Origin: Myxocyprinus asiaticus
Taxonomy: Eukaryota > Chordata > Actinopteri > Cypriniformes > Catostomidae
Reading direction: 5' to 3'
Length of the DNA stretch: 64,000 bases
Assembly: GCF_019703515.2 (NCBI RefSeq)
Contig: NC_059358.1
Span: forward strand, 46,758,594 to 46,822,593
Shown: piece by piece, positions 1 to 10,221 of the stretch
Numbering within the stretch: position 1 is the first letter of the stretch
How the letters are laid out: each line of letters starts with the position of its first letter
Notes under the pieces: generated by a model
Databases searched by the model: none
Seen by the model: the letters and a program-made list of their open reading frames with translations, nothing else
What the model was told of the DNA's origin: nothing
Position numbers and translations under genes: made by a program

Positions 1-700
1 CCACAAACCTGAATCAAATTTTAGTAAAAGTTTTTCATAATTTGAGTTGTAGTGAGCTACTTTTAGCCTAAAATGCTGGGAGCACATTTTCTTACACTGC
101 CATCTCCTAGCTGGCCAACCCGGAGGTCCGCAATCCCACTTTTGAAAAGCACCAACACACCAAGCTCTGTGTTTGTGAGTGCACGTGTGCTTAAGGGCCT
201 ATATTTTTTTAAAGCCACTCCATACAACACTGTTTAGGGTCGTAGACCATGTCTTGTGTGGATCATTGGAAAAGATGAAAGGTCACTTTCACAAGTAAAT
301 CAACTAGTTACAATTCACCTGTGGCTGCTTAAATCCTTTGGATGGTCTACAACCTTGAGCAGCTTGATCTTCATTGTCATTTTAGAATTCACAAGAGTCA
401 CTGTCTTTAAGGTATTCTCACCATAAGCTTTACCATCAACAATAATAAATGAATGAAATTAATAAGTAGGTTGTTGTTTTTGTGGTAATTGTTCCATCAT
501 TAGAAGTCAGCCTTAGAAGCAACAATTGTAGGAAATATGACTGTTTACAGACGGGTTCAAAATACTTTGTGAAATAGGTTTTGCTGATTTTACTCAATAC
601 ACAAAATTACAAAACTATAAAAGTTGTGAACAATACAAATGTAGCCAAGTTGAGACATTTCATGTAATTTAACTCTGGTCATAAATTGGATGTGGCCCCT
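1..700. other. AT-rich non-coding stretch, nothing recognised
   Basis: No coding signal, RNA gene or repeat family that I recognise. Short open frames here have no protein-like composition. Confidence 0.5.
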
Positions 701-1385
701 TTAACCCTCTGGGGTTGACGGATGCACCGGCGCGTCCTGCTGGATTTTTTCCTCATAACAGTGGAAACAACTTAAAATACTCCGTCATTTTTGGGCATAC
801 AGATAAGTGTAAGACATCATTAGAGACTATAAAGGGTCTACTTTTATTTGTGTACACTCACAATAACAACAAAACCTTGTGCTTTTGTAAAATAAAGAAA
901 ATAAACAGGGTGCACTTTCAGCCGTCTCTGTCTCTGCGAGCATCTTTCTGAAACATCACAAAAATGAACTGAAACTCTGCGAATACTTATCAGACAAACA
1001 TGAAACATATGTCTAAAGAAAGCTTAAAATGTCTACTTTTAAATAAAACAATTCAAATTTAAAACAAATATTCTCCTGCAATGTAGTCTTTATGAAACAA
1101 AGCAATGTAAAGTTTCTCCTGGCTCAGCTAATTATCGCTAATGTGATCACACCCACTAGCAGAGCACGCTATTCATATGGTAATGCACATTGCAATCAAT
1201 GCAAATGGTAAACGCCCACAACAGTGCCTTAAAAAACATCAAGTTCCTTCACTTTTCTGCACGTTTGGAAGATGGCATGCTACACAGGTGAGGAAGCTCT
1301 ACAGATGGCCCTGGATAGTGACGAAGAGTTCACATTTTCATCAGAAGAAGAGCGGGAAACCGAGGATACAATTTCGGATGAGTAA
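701..1385 (+). mobile_element. piggyBac-like transposon, 5' end
   Basis: A TTAA at 701-704 is followed directly by CCCTCTGGGGTTGACGG, matching the TTAA target plus CCC-type terminus of piggyBac elements. About 570 bp downstream is a short acidic reading frame of the kind that begins piggyBac-derived transposases (next entry). No matching GGG-TTAA end and no DDE-type catalytic domain was found downstream, so this is either an internally deleted or a 3'-truncated copy. The boundary after 1385 is unknown; 1386-1750 is AT-rich, intron-like sequence. Confidence 0.5.
1272..1385 (+). pseudogene. first exon of piggyBac-like transposase
   Basis: An ATG at 1272 opens a 37-codon frame that reads M-A-C-Y-T-G-E-E-A-L-Q and then an acidic, serine/glutamate-rich stretch ending in SDE before TAA at 1383. 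The stop overlaps a consensus splice donor (GTAAGT at 1382-1387), so the frame probably continues by splicing. PiggyBac transposases of vertebrates characteristically start with an 'EEAL...DSDEE' acidic N-terminus, which is the family-level basis for the call. The downstream catalytic exon is absent from the window, so no active protein could be made from this copy. The frame is too short for usual ORF cutoffs. Confidence 0.5.
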
Positions 1386-1744
1386 GTCTTTTAGTTTTAC
1401 TTACATATTAGTTGACATGCTATTTTATATAAACGTACATATTTTACTAGTTGGCCTATTTCCAGATTTGCCAGCCAGGATTCAGAGTATTGAAATTTGA
1501 AATATGTCCTAATAGGCAAGTTTTAGTTACATTTAAATGTTGTTTCGGCTAAAGCAGGTATTTAAATTGTATGCTATATGATATAAATATGATATGTAAT
1601 ATGATATAAAAATAATATGAATGTTTAGATTATATTTTAATTAGTGTTTATGCTGCATCATTATCATCAACAAAGCTTGTGCTCGCAAATATCTGTTCGG
1701 GTGTAAATGTGTAAAATGTGCTGTAAATATACCCATATTAGAAA

Positions 1745-2000
1745 ATCAGCATATTAGAATGATTTCTGAAGGATCATGTGACACTGAAGATTCCAGTAAT
1801 GATGCTGAAAACAGGAATAAATTGCATTTTACAATATATTCAAAGAGAAAAGTTATTTTAAATTGTAAAAATATTTCACAATATCACTGTTTTTGCTGTA
1901 TTTTGGATCAAATAAATGCAGCCTTGGTGAGCAGAAGAGACTTCTTTTAAAAACATTACAAAATCTTACAGATCTAAAAATTTTAAACGGTAGTGTAGGT
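1745..2000 (+). repeat. common cyprinid interspersed repeat (SINE/LINE-tail-like)
   Basis: The block contains the phrases ATCAGCATATTAGAATGAT, GGATCATGTGACACTGAAG, AAATGCAGCCTTGGTGAGC and TTTAAACGGTAGTGTA, a combination I recognise from many cyprinid transcripts and introns. Its 5' part is missing. It has no coding capacity. I am confident that it is a dispersed repeat but not of its class. Confidence 0.55.
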
Positions 2001-2590
2001 CTAAAGTTTTTAAGTAAAGCCTTTATGTAAAGAAAATGTATAGTCAGATTACTTCATTTAACTTAGACTTGATTTTGTGAATAAGCTACAAACAATACAT
2101 TCATTCATTAAGTCTCCTCACATTTATTCTCTCACAGGGGAGGGGTCATTTCTCCTCTGGTGTGAATCACATCAATATTCATGATCATCCACGCCTCCTC
2201 GCATATGGCCTTTCTAACACTAAAAGTGTCTTACAAAAGTTAAATTACTATATTGTTTTGTATGAATGAGTGATCAGGATGGTTTTCACATAATTTTTGT
2301 AGCAAAAACTCTAGGCTACAAGATCCAGTTCTCAAAAGTCTTGTGAACAAATGTTTAGTATGTGTTATATGGCCTTATTTATTTTTGAAGGATGCATATG
2401 GATTGCATGAGTGGAATGTGACCATGTTTGGCATACATGCAAAAACTGTGTATGTACATTTAGAATTAATCATATCTAATTTAATGATTTATAGCCCAGA
2501 GTGTTTTCCAATTAAGTGAGCATGTGTAATGAGAATTGTATCGTTTTAAACTGTTGTGCATGTCCTTAAAGCCTGGTTAGAAATGCATAA
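2001..2590. other. non-coding, nothing recognised
   Basis: AT-rich sequence with no open frame of interest. 2130-2210 is slightly more GC-rich and might belong to the piggyBac-like element upstream, but I cannot show it. Confidence 0.35.
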
Positions 2591-2825
2591 AATGCTTTAA
2601 GTGATTTAAGCATGTGTTAAATGCATAAAATATTGTGAAAGACATAAGCATGTATTAAGGTGCTGTATGCTGAAGCATATGGGTGGGCTAATGCCATGTT
2701 TGTGTTTTCATTTGACATTAGCCTCTACCGTATTTCATTGAATCATATTTAATTTTTTGTATTTTCATTATTTAATTTCTCTTAAATCTGTATACGGCCC
2801 TATCGACCACTGGTCCCCCCCCCCA
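2590..2825. repeat. dispersed repeat, inverted copy of 53860-54060
   Basis: Read in reverse complement, this block matches 53860-54060 over roughly 200 bp: both contain the series 'ggtcgatggggcc/ggccctatcgacc', 'gaaatacggta...aggctaatgtt' and 'gcattagcctacccatatgct'. The two lie in opposite orientation about 51 kb apart. No coding capacity. Class unknown. Confidence 0.5.
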
Positions 2826-2892
2826 AAAGAGTTTTGTATCCAGTGTGTTTATTTACTACCCACCGGCTACACAAAGACCAGAAAAATGCAAC

Positions 2893-3470
2893 CTAGTCTC
2901 ATAGAATGAGTGTTACTTTTACTACATTTTTGCAAACTGACTTTTGCAACTGTTTTACGTTTCGCTGCAGTTTCCTGTTGAAATTACCACTACTACTGGA
3001 GCTACAACAACAGTGCATTTTATTCATTTTCACACAAAGCACGATTACACCGGTGATTATGACTTATAAACATTTATTTCTCACTTTATTACTCACACAC
3101 TGCTAAGTTATGATATCCAAAAGTTTTATTCTAACGCATCATTTGAAAAATTATACATTTTATCACCTGTTTTACAGAACCACCTACATTTACAAACTTA
3201 TTCCGTGGTAGCTCACCTCATAGAGTGTTGGACTCTAAACTTGGAGAACGAGGCTCGAGCCTATGAGCATGCTCAAAACGAAAGTGCCATAGAAGCAACA
3301 CTAAATTACATGCCTGCTTCAGCTTTTCATGTTGCATTTGCATTTTAAAACACTATCGGTTGTAAGGATGTCTGTCTTGTTTACCTCTCATTTGCTTTTA
3401 GAACACTCGGTTAGGTTTAGGCTAACGTTTTTGGTTAGGAAAGTACATTTTACTCATTAAAACCTCCATC
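2893..3470. mobile_element. MITE-like element with internal tRNA-like module, copy 1
   Basis: About 580 bp that aligns along its length with 46030-46790. Shared landmarks in order: CTAGTCTCATAGAA, GCTACAACAAC, ATTATGACT..ATAAACA, TTATTACTCACACACTGCTA, GTGGTAGCTCACCT (tRNA-like box A region), a GGTTAGG-rich stretch and ACTCATTAAAACCTCCATCT. In the 46-kb copy the far end carries a GAGACCAGG block that is inverted relative to the start, suggesting terminal inverted repeats. This copy seems to lack that end because the next MITE starts at 3482. Confidence 0.5.
3203..3275 (+). repeat. tRNA-like (pol III box A/B) segment
   Basis: The stretch begins GTGGTAGCTCACCTCATAGAG, resembling a tRNA D-arm with box A, and about 40 bp later has GGCTCGAGCC, close to box B (GGTTCGANTCC). 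It is probably a tRNA-derived SINE head, or a tRNA-like promoter captured in the surrounding element, and not a functional tRNA: the acceptor stem does not close by eye. A degenerate counterpart is at 46326-46400. Confidence 0.4.
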
Positions 3471-3481
3471 TAAAATTAATC

Positions 3482-3878
3482 TTTAAAGGTGCACTCAGTA
3501 ATTTTTTCCCATTAACAAAAGTAATTGTAATTCATTTTAACATTTTAAACATATGTATAAAATCATGACCACTCACATGAGATGAAGACTCTAGTCATAA
3601 CAGTAACCTTATGAAAGCTGCTTTATACTACATGGGGCAGGGGTGGCCTCATGGGGGCTACCATTTTAGAATCACACGACCAGCTGAACACTACTTGCTT
3701 AATCTCAGTAAACGTCTTGTTATTGGACACTTTCACTCTTGGATTAAATTAATCATGAATTATTAATTGTGAATAGGGAATTTCTACAATGTCATCTGTA
3801 ACTGAAAACTTTTGATTTTGAATTATGCTGCATCCACACCACTAGTTATCACTGTAAGTTACTGAGTGCACCTTTAAA
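3482..3878. mobile_element. MITE with TTTAAAGGTGCACTCAGTAA termini, copy 1
   Basis: Terminal inverted repeats of about 20 bp: TTTAAAGGTGCACTCAGTAA on the left and its reverse complement TTACTGAGTGCACCTTTAAA on the right. About 397 bp, non-coding. The internal block with CATGGGGGCTACCATTTTAGAATCACACGA is shared with copies 2 and 3. Confidence 0.65.
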
Positions 3879-4746
3879 ACCTTATTGATTATTCATAAAA
3901 GAGAGCACACTTATTTCACAGTCTTATGGTGACAAACAGATTAAAAGCATAATTAACTAAAAAACAATTACTGGTAATGTTATATGATAAAAGAAAGTGT
4001 AGAACTAACTGTACAAAATGCTCTGCATGGCTAGAGTACAAATGTGAGCATAAGATTTTGCCCAAGAGACATGTTAAGTTGTTAAAGATAAGGTATTCAT
4101 CTTTTTGCTTGATTTCACTTCTTTGCCATAAACAAGGTGGTCTATGATCGATTACTGTCAGCTTTTCCAATTTGTTTCTTCAAATGCTCATCAGATAATA
4201 AACCTTTCAGATAACACACATTTCCAAGGATTCGTCCAAACAGTTGGACTGTTTGCGCAAACTTTTTTTTATCCAGCTCTAAAACACAAACCAGTATCTT
4301 TTGATTTCAGTGATCCATGTTATTAGCTTCCGCTTTCCTTGACAGGCTATTAATTCCACCCCCTCCTTTGTTTATTTATTTATTTATTTATTTATTTATC
4401 CAGCACTGCCGCTGAAGTGTCGCTTTGTGTCCCCACTTTAGCATGAAATTAAGCATCATTGCTGCATTTATCATTTTGAAACTCCTTATATGTTGTGTAG
4501 CCCCACCTTGCAGAGGTGACTAAGGAAACAATGTGATAAGGAATGCTGCTTTTCTTCTTAAAAAAAAAAAAGGGTTTTATAATCTTTTTGCTAGCTTTGT
4601 AGTTGAAGTTAAACCCACATGTCCATCTGTGTTGAATTTTCAACAAATTCAGGGAAATCAAAGCTTAAGAGTGGCCATCTCAGACATTCAATGCCTTGTC
4701 ATCTGAAATGGCGAGGAAATGCCTCATTGCTTGAGCATTGGAGAGA
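3879..4746. other. non-coding, only a (TTTA)n tract
   Basis: No recognised gene or element. A (TTTA)n simple repeat occupies about 4371-4399. Short open frames on both strands look like chance. Confidence 0.5.
4371..4399. repeat. (TTTA)n microsatellite
   Basis: About seven uninterrupted TTTA units. Confidence 0.9.
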
Positions 4747-5068
4747 TTTAAAGGTGCACTCAGTAATGTTTTCCTCATTAAAAAGTTTTACTTCTAAAGA
4801 AACGAATAGTAATTTTGAAACATATATAAAATCATGAGCACTTACATAAGATGAAGATTCAAGTCATCTCATTAACCTTACAAAAGCTGTTTTATTCTAC
4901 ATGGAAATGGTTCACATATGGGGGCTGCCATGTTAGAATCACATGAATTTCTACAATGGCATTAGTAACTTATAACTATTATATATGAATTATGCTGCAT
5001 CCACACCGCTAGGGGTCAGTGGAGGTTCAAGATAAAATGTATAAAAAAATACTGAGAGTCCCTTTAAA
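4747..5068. mobile_element. MITE, same family, copy 2
   Basis: Starts TTTAAAGGTGCACTCAGTAA and ends with a degraded inverted end, ACTGAGAGTCCCTTTAAA. The internal 'ATGGGGGCTGCCATGTTAGAATCACATGA' region matches copy 1 with substitutions and a deletion. About 322 bp. Confidence 0.6.
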
Positions 5069-5205
5069 GGTGCCCATTGTTCAAAGGGGCCTCAGTTTAT
5101 TCTTGCGAGGCAGCAGATGCCCTTACCCAGCCCTCCACCCTAATCCAAACCACATGGAGGCTGTAAGGCTGAGTACCCCTTAAGGAACAATCAAAGGCAC
5201 CTTTA
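5066..5205. mobile_element. short inverted-repeat element
   Basis: AAAGGTGCCCATTGTTC on the left and GAACAATCAAAGGCACCTTT on the right form imperfect terminal inverted repeats around about 100 bp. It abuts MITE copy 2. No coding capacity. Confidence 0.4.
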
Positions 5206-5223
5206 TCCCAATGCGTTTAAGCG

Positions 5224-5545
5224 TTTAAAGGTGCACACAGTAACTTTTGTCTTTGTGTCATCTTGGAATTACACTGACACCTAGCGGCTTGGATGCAGCA
5301 TAATTTAAACTCAATAGTTTTCAGTTGCAGATGCCATTGTAGAAATGTATTACACACAGTCAGCCATGATTACTTTAGTCAATGAGTGTGAAGGTGTCAA
5401 ATAAAAGGACAGTTACTGATACTAAGTGAGTAGTCTTCGGCTGGTCATGTGATTCTGATTCTAACAAGGCAGCCCCCATGTGCAGACCCTCTCCATGTAG
5501 CATAAAACAGCATTTATAAGGTTATTGATATGACTGGAGTACAGT
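5224..5545. mobile_element. MITE, same family, copy 3, inverted and truncated
   Basis: Begins TTTAAAGGTGCACACAGTAA. The interior then runs in reverse complement relative to copy 1 (GTCATGTGATTCTGATTCTAAC...GCAGCCCCCATG...CATGTAG). The far inverted end is missing or eroded. Confidence 0.5.
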
Positions 5546-6175
5546 ATATATATACAGTACATAACTCTGAAGTAAATTGTTTGGACGCATTATTCTAATG
5601 AGAATTTGGGGAAAATGTGCTTAATTGTCGTAAAAATATTGTCACAATGACAAAAATCCTAATTTCCTAAAAATCATCATAATTTTCTTTCTGCAAAATT
5701 GTGAGATTAATTGTGGGGTGTGTAACTGTGTAAGAGCAGTGTGTATCCTATTGCCCTTAAAAAACAATTAAGAGAGGTTCTGAGAATTCATTCTGCCACC
5801 CTGTTCAATATGATGTTAAGCAATAATCAAAGCAGAGTTATCGATCGTGACTCTGAGAGCTGCCCCTGCGTGTAGTTCAATCTGAAGCAAGATTAAACCT
5901 GGCCTAGGTGCACTGCTGATAGGCTTTGGGAGACAGACATTAAACAGGCTTCCATTCAATCGCTGCTTCTATTTGGCTCAGGCTGAAGCACAAGGCTTTG
6001 AGCAAGAACAAAACAGCAATAAATTTGAACATGGGTGAAAGCTGTTAAAAATGATTAAAGACATTGCTGATGACAGATAAGGCCTTTCCACAATATGACA
6101 GATAAGCTCCAGGAGAATCACCTATATACGCCATCAAAAATTCAGTTTCTTCACTCTGATAGTAGATAAGTGACA
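5546..6175. other. non-coding, nothing recognised
   Basis: Contains no recognised element; 5820-6010 is less AT-rich than its surroundings but has no convincing open frame or known motif. Confidence 0.45.
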
Positions 6176-6603
6176 CACATCGTTTCAAAGCAGCTTTACA
6201 GAAAATCATGCATTAACAGAAATGAAACATAATTTTCATCATTGAGTAGTTTGTTTAAATTAGATTGTGAACTGTATATAAAAATAAGTAATTAAATAAT
6301 AATTGTATTTAGAAACCCAGTGAGCAAGCCGAAGGCGACTGTGGCAAGGAACACAAAACTCCATAAGTTGTTGGTTAATGGAGAAAAACAACCTTGGGAG
6401 AAACCAGGCTCACTGTGGAGGCCAGTTCCCCTCTGTCTAACAGCATGAATATAATGCTAATATTACTTAATATGTGCAGTGCAAGTCATGGTTTAAAATG
6501 ATTAAACTAAGCAAGCGTTAACGGACAGTGTTTAAACAAAGATGTTCTAAGAACTGTAAGATTAATGACTAATGTCTTTGAAGTCCATCCTGGATTAATG
6601 TTA
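6176..6603 (-). repeat. LINE 3'UTR-type repeat, distal half (split by DIRS A)
   Basis: Contains TTTCAAAGCAGCTTTACAG, GCAAGCCGAAGGCGACTGTGG and CTTGGGAGAAACCAGGCTCA, phrases I recognise from a widespread cyprinid LINE 3' untranslated region. The 'caaagcagctttacagg' end also occurs at 37060-37135. The matching proximal part resumes at 10222 after DIRS copy A. Orientation is inferred from the relation to the coding LINE fragment at 37961-38350, whose downstream UTR reads as the reverse complement of 10660-10742. Confidence 0.5.
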
Positions 6604-7000
6604 TGGTTACTTGTGTAACCTCCGTTCCCTGATGGAGGGAACGAGATGTTGTGTCGATGTAGTGACACTAGGGGTCACTCTTGGGAGCCCAAGACACATC
6701 TGGTCTTTGATAAAAGGCCAATGAAAATTGGTGAGTGGTATTTGCATGCCACTCCCCCGGACATACGGGTATAAAAGGAGCTGGTATGCAACCACTCATT
6801 CAGGTTTTATGCTGAGGAGCCGATATAAGGTCCGGCCATTTCAGCAGGTAGTTCAGCGTTGTGGCAGGAGGGACACAACTTCTCGTTCCCTCCATCAGGG
6901 AACGGAGGTTACACAAGTAACCATGATGTTCCCCATCTGTCACTCACTCAACGTTGTGTCGATGTAGTGACACTCTAGGGGTCCCTATACAAAACGGCAC
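6604..7000. repeat. DIRS copy A terminal block: paired inverted arms and internal complementary region
   Basis: Arm 1 (6605-6654) and arm 2 (6872-6922) are reverse complements of one another: both contain GTTCCCTGATGGAGGGAACG-type hairpins and the GGTTACTTGTGTAACC end. Between them lies a copy of the element terminus with an octamer ATTTGCAT near 6739 and TATAAAA near 6771. From 6928 to 6980 the sequence complements the outer end of the left terminus (GTTCCCCATCTGTCACTCACTCAACG), which is the internal complementary region expected in DIRS elements for circle formation. Confidence 0.65.
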
Positions 7001-7716
7001 AATTGGCTGAACTGTGTTACATGAACTGGCGGTGTGTGGTGGGCAGACTTCTGTGTGCCTCATAGCCAGCACACCAGGTCGACACGTAACCTCCCCCAAC
7101 ATAGTAATGAGTGTCGAACGGCCCTTTGGGGACAAGTCGACTACCCAAAAGATAGAGACAGGCTAACCCAGTCGTGGCCTCTTTTCCCCTTCTTTTTTTT
7201 CCACTCCCTAAAAAAAGAAGGGGGATTAACCGACTGGGCCGCCAGGTCTAGTCGGGGGGTGTCCCTCCCAAGGGGAAGACACAGTGGAGACCACATCTCG
7301 CCCAAAGAGAGGGGGGGATATTTAAGTGGAAAAATACGTCTTTCCGACCATGTGGAGAGTCTTCAATGTAGATCCTACCCAACGGGGGTGGAGTTACTAC
7401 AAACATGGAGACTGGGGCAGAGGGGCTCTGTTTGCCAACAGGGAAACGAATTAGAGGAAGATATATATCGCATGGGGTTAGCCTTACAGGGAACCACCAC
7501 ATGCGGAGCACCTACCCTAGAACAGGACTATTAGTTAGCACGTGTACTGGGCCAGCAGTGAATCTCTCTGAAAACTCGACTGCCACAGGGCTCGGAGGAA
7601 GTCAAACAGGGAACAAACTTGTGAACACTACTGGGAATTAATGGCATATGTCTTCAGCTCAAAAGGAGGTGGAAGGCGCTATGTGCAAACGATACATCCG
7701 GCTGGCTATCCCGGGC

Positions 7717-8156
7717 TTATCCGCTTGTATTGCGTGCCACTACCTGGGACGAAACCAGTTCCACCCGGAGGTTATAGAACCTTGCAAAGGTGTTGGGTGT
7801 TGCCCAGCCTGCTGCTCTGCAAATGTCTGTTGGAGAGGCACCCCTGGCCAGGCCCCAGGAGGCCGTTACACCCCTGGTAGAATGGGCTTGTAGCCCTACT
7901 GGGGGTGGCATGTCCTAGGCGTGATATGCCATAGTTATGGTGTCAATGAGCCAGTGGGCGATCCTCTGCTTGGAGACAGTGCTTCCTTTCTGCTGTGCAC
8001 CAGAGCAGACAAAGAGCCGCTCAGAGATCCTAAAGCTCTGCGTGCGATCCCAATAGATGCGTAAAGCATGCACCGGACACAGCAACGACAGGGCTGGGTC
8101 TGCCTCCTCCTGGGGCAGTGCTTGGGTCTTCCACGTCCCATCCAGGGGCCAGACAT
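7717..8156 (-). pseudogene. DIRS A tyrosine recombinase, C-terminal part
   Basis: The - strand frame ending at 7717 holds the recombinase box II: H-S-T-R-G (catalytic H-x-x-R intact) followed by the conserved ICRAAGWATPNTFARFY stretch with the nucleophilic tyrosine. This domain would join the circular cDNA intermediate to the chromosome. The upstream part, 7935-8156, lies in other frames. Compared with copy C, the N-terminal ~600 bp of the recombinase including box I are deleted (junction near 8100 in the 8030-8377 frame, where the methylase-like segment runs straight into the PGGGRPSPVV region). Catalytic box II is better preserved here than in copy C, but the protein cannot be complete. Confidence 0.65.
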
Positions 8157-8239
8157 GGAGATTCCAGAGGTCTGGTCACGGGTGCTACATGGTGCCCCGT
8201 CCCTGAGAAAGAAGATCCTTCCTCAGGGGATTTCGCCCG

Positions 8240-9321
8240 GAGGGCTGTCACGAGGAGCATGAGGTCCGAGAACCACACCTGGGTGGGCCAGTAGGGTGCT
8301 ACCAGGACGACCTGCTCCTCGTCCTCCCTGACCTTGCACAGGGTCTGTGCAAATAGGCTCACTGGGGGAAAACGCATATTTGCACATGCCAGGGGGCCAG
8401 CTGTGTGCCAGTGTGTTTATGCCGAGGGGGTCCTCGGTCAGGGCGTACCAGAGCGGGCAGTGAGGAGGATTCTTGGGAGGTGAACAGGTGCACCTGTGCC
8501 TGTCCGAATTGACTCCAAATCAGCTGGACCACCTGAGGGTGGAGTCTCCACTCTCCCCTGAGGGTAACCTGTCGTGACAGTGCATCCTCTGTAGTGTTGA
8601 GGTTGCCCGGGATGTGAATGGCTCGCAGCGACTTGAAGTGCTGCTGACTCCAGAGGAGGAGACAGCGGGCGAGTTGTGACATACAACGAGAACGCAGACC
8701 GCCTTGGCGGTTGACATATGCTACCATTGCCATGTTGCCTGTCTGAACTAACACGTGCTTGCCCTGGATCAATGGCTGAAACCTCCGCAGGGCGAGTAGA
8801 ATTGCCAACAACTCGATGCAGTGGATGTGCCAATACAGTCACAGGCCTGTCCACAAACAGCGCCCCAGCCCATTTTGGAGGCATCTGTCATGACCACGAC
8901 TCGCCTGGAGACCAGTTCTAGAGGAACACCTGCCCGTAGAAATGAGAGGTCGGTCCAAGGGCTGAAAAGACGGTGACAGAGCGGCGTGATGGCCATGCGA
9001 TGTGTCCCGTGTCGCCACGCCCATCTCGGGACTCGAGTCTGAAGCCAGTGCTGAAGCGGTCTCATATGCATCAACCCGAGCGGGGTGGCCACTGCTGAGG
9101 ATGCCATATGCCCCAGGAGCCTCTGTAAAAGGCTGTTTTCCGCTGTTGAACGCCTTCCAACAGACCAACACTGACTGAGCATGCTCGTTCATGAGGCACA
9201 CTGTCAAAGAGACCGAGTCCAACTCCAAACCAAGAAAAGAGATGCTCTGAACCGAGAGGAGCTTGCTATTTTCCCGGTTGACCTGAAGCCCTAGTCGGCA
9301 GAGGTGTCCCTGTGTGCGCAC
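8240..9321 (-). pseudogene. DIRS A RT C-terminus, RNase H and methylase-like segment
   Basis: Four overlapping - strand frames together cover the region. 8839-9321 starts within the RT thumb (GLQVNRENSKLLSVQ) and continues in part to RNase H. The RNase H start V-M-T-D-A-S-K-M-G-W-G-A lies in the 8769-9182 frame. 8359-8811 carries the RNase H remainder (NMAMVAYVNRQGG, then LSRQVTLRGEWRLHP). 8030-8377 opens with FPPVSLFAQTLCKVREDEE and LVAPYWP, the segment some authors call the Dam-like methylase of DIRS. At least three frameshifts separate these pieces, so no full polyprotein is encoded. Order and content agree with copy C on the other strand. Confidence 0.65.
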
Positions 9322-9992
9322 AACATGCCCCGAGAGTGAGCTAAGATTAGCCAGTCGTCGAGATAGTTGAGAATGCGAATGCCCACCTCCCTTAGCAGGG
9401 CAAGGGCTGCCTCTGATGTTGCACTTGAGAGCTCATCACTTTCACGGGCTCCAAATAAGAGGTCGAACTCGCCATCAGACGAGCTGGCGGACTCATCCGG
9501 AAGCCGATCGGGGCAGACGAGCGTGCTCTGGAATGGGAGGTCCGCGGGGGGGATACCCAGTGGAGGCGGTCCTATTGGGGTCCCCAAATCGCCCCCAGTG
9601 CTTGCCGTGCTGGCCTCATACCCGTGGGTAAAAGTACCGAGGCGGGGAGCCTCTGGGGAGGCTTGCTTTCTTACGAAGGCGAGCCACGATCGCATCGTTG
9701 CCATGGTCCTCGCAATGAGAACATGATCATCCACGAACGCTGTCTCCGCGTGAGCAGTGCCCAGACACGAAAGATAGCGATCGTGACCGTCAGAAGGCGA
9801 GAAATAAAAAGACGTGTCTTTAAAAAGACGTTCCGTGTGTGCCGCTCTTTTAGAAAAATATACTCTTTTAGAGAAATATACTCTTATTTCTGCCGAAGCG
9901 CCTAGGGGCATTCTCTGCATTGCACCAGTGCAGAGGGGGGAGAAGCCGCTGAAATGTGCCGTCAGATCCAGCAGAGGTGAATGAACAGTCAT
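9291..9992 (-). pseudogene. DIRS A gag-RT deletion fusion
   Basis: A 233-codon - strand frame. Residues about 1-190 are the gag-like protein, with the duplicated VYFSKR motif near the N-terminus, SPSDGHDR, and the acidic SSSDGEFDLLFGAR region. It then passes without a break from SSATSE into the RT palm A-L-A-L-L-R-E-V-G-I-R and the RT catalytic box Y-L-D-D-W-L. In copy C these points are about 2 kb apart, so a deletion has joined gag and RT in frame. The RT lacks its fingers and motif A and cannot be functional. The downstream frame is lost just after DWLILAHSR. Confidence 0.7.
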
Positions 9993-10095
9993 GGGAATTC
10001 AGCTCAGTGAGCATGACCGTTGAGCTCCGAAGAGAAAATCTGAATGAGTGGTTGCGTACCAGCTCCTTTTATACCCGTATGTCCAGGGGAGTGGC

Positions 10096-10103
10096 ATGCA
10101 AAT
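10096..10103 (-). promoter_or_regulatory. octamer motif in DIRS A left terminus
   Basis: ATGCAAAT on the + strand, i.e. ATTTGCAT upstream of TATAAAA (10068-10074) when read in the direction of element transcription. The same pair occurs in copy C at 56172 and 56202. Confidence 0.45.
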
Positions 10104-10221
10104 ACCACTCGCCAATTTTCATTGGCCTTTTATCAAAGACCAGAGGTGTCTCGGGCTCCCAAGAGTGACCCCTAGTGTCACTACATCGACACAACGTTGA
10201 GTGAGTGACAGATAGGGAACT

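Larger units (their letters stand above)
6604..10221 (-). mobile_element. DIRS-type retrotransposon, copy A (internally deleted)
   Basis: A tyrosine-recombinase retrotransposon on the - strand. Its right terminal block (6604-7000) has the two inverted arms typical of this family: GGTTACTTGTGTAACC at 6605 and its reverse complement ending at 6922. The left end (10040-10221) repeats the same terminal sequence in inverted orientation and finishes GTGAGTGACAGATAGGGAACT, as does copy B. Coding remnants in - strand order: gag-like, RT, RNase H with an adjoining methylase-like segment, and tyrosine recombinase C-terminus. It is about 2.5 kb shorter than copy C because of at least two internal deletions. 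It interrupts a LINE UTR (6176-6603 and 10222-10742), and no obvious target-site duplication flanks it, as expected for recombinase-mediated insertion. Confidence 0.8.

Noticed and set aside
3203..3275. Functional tRNA gene
   Set aside because: Box A and B resemblance only; acceptor and anticodon stems do not pair convincingly, and a second copy is embedded in the same dispersed repeat.
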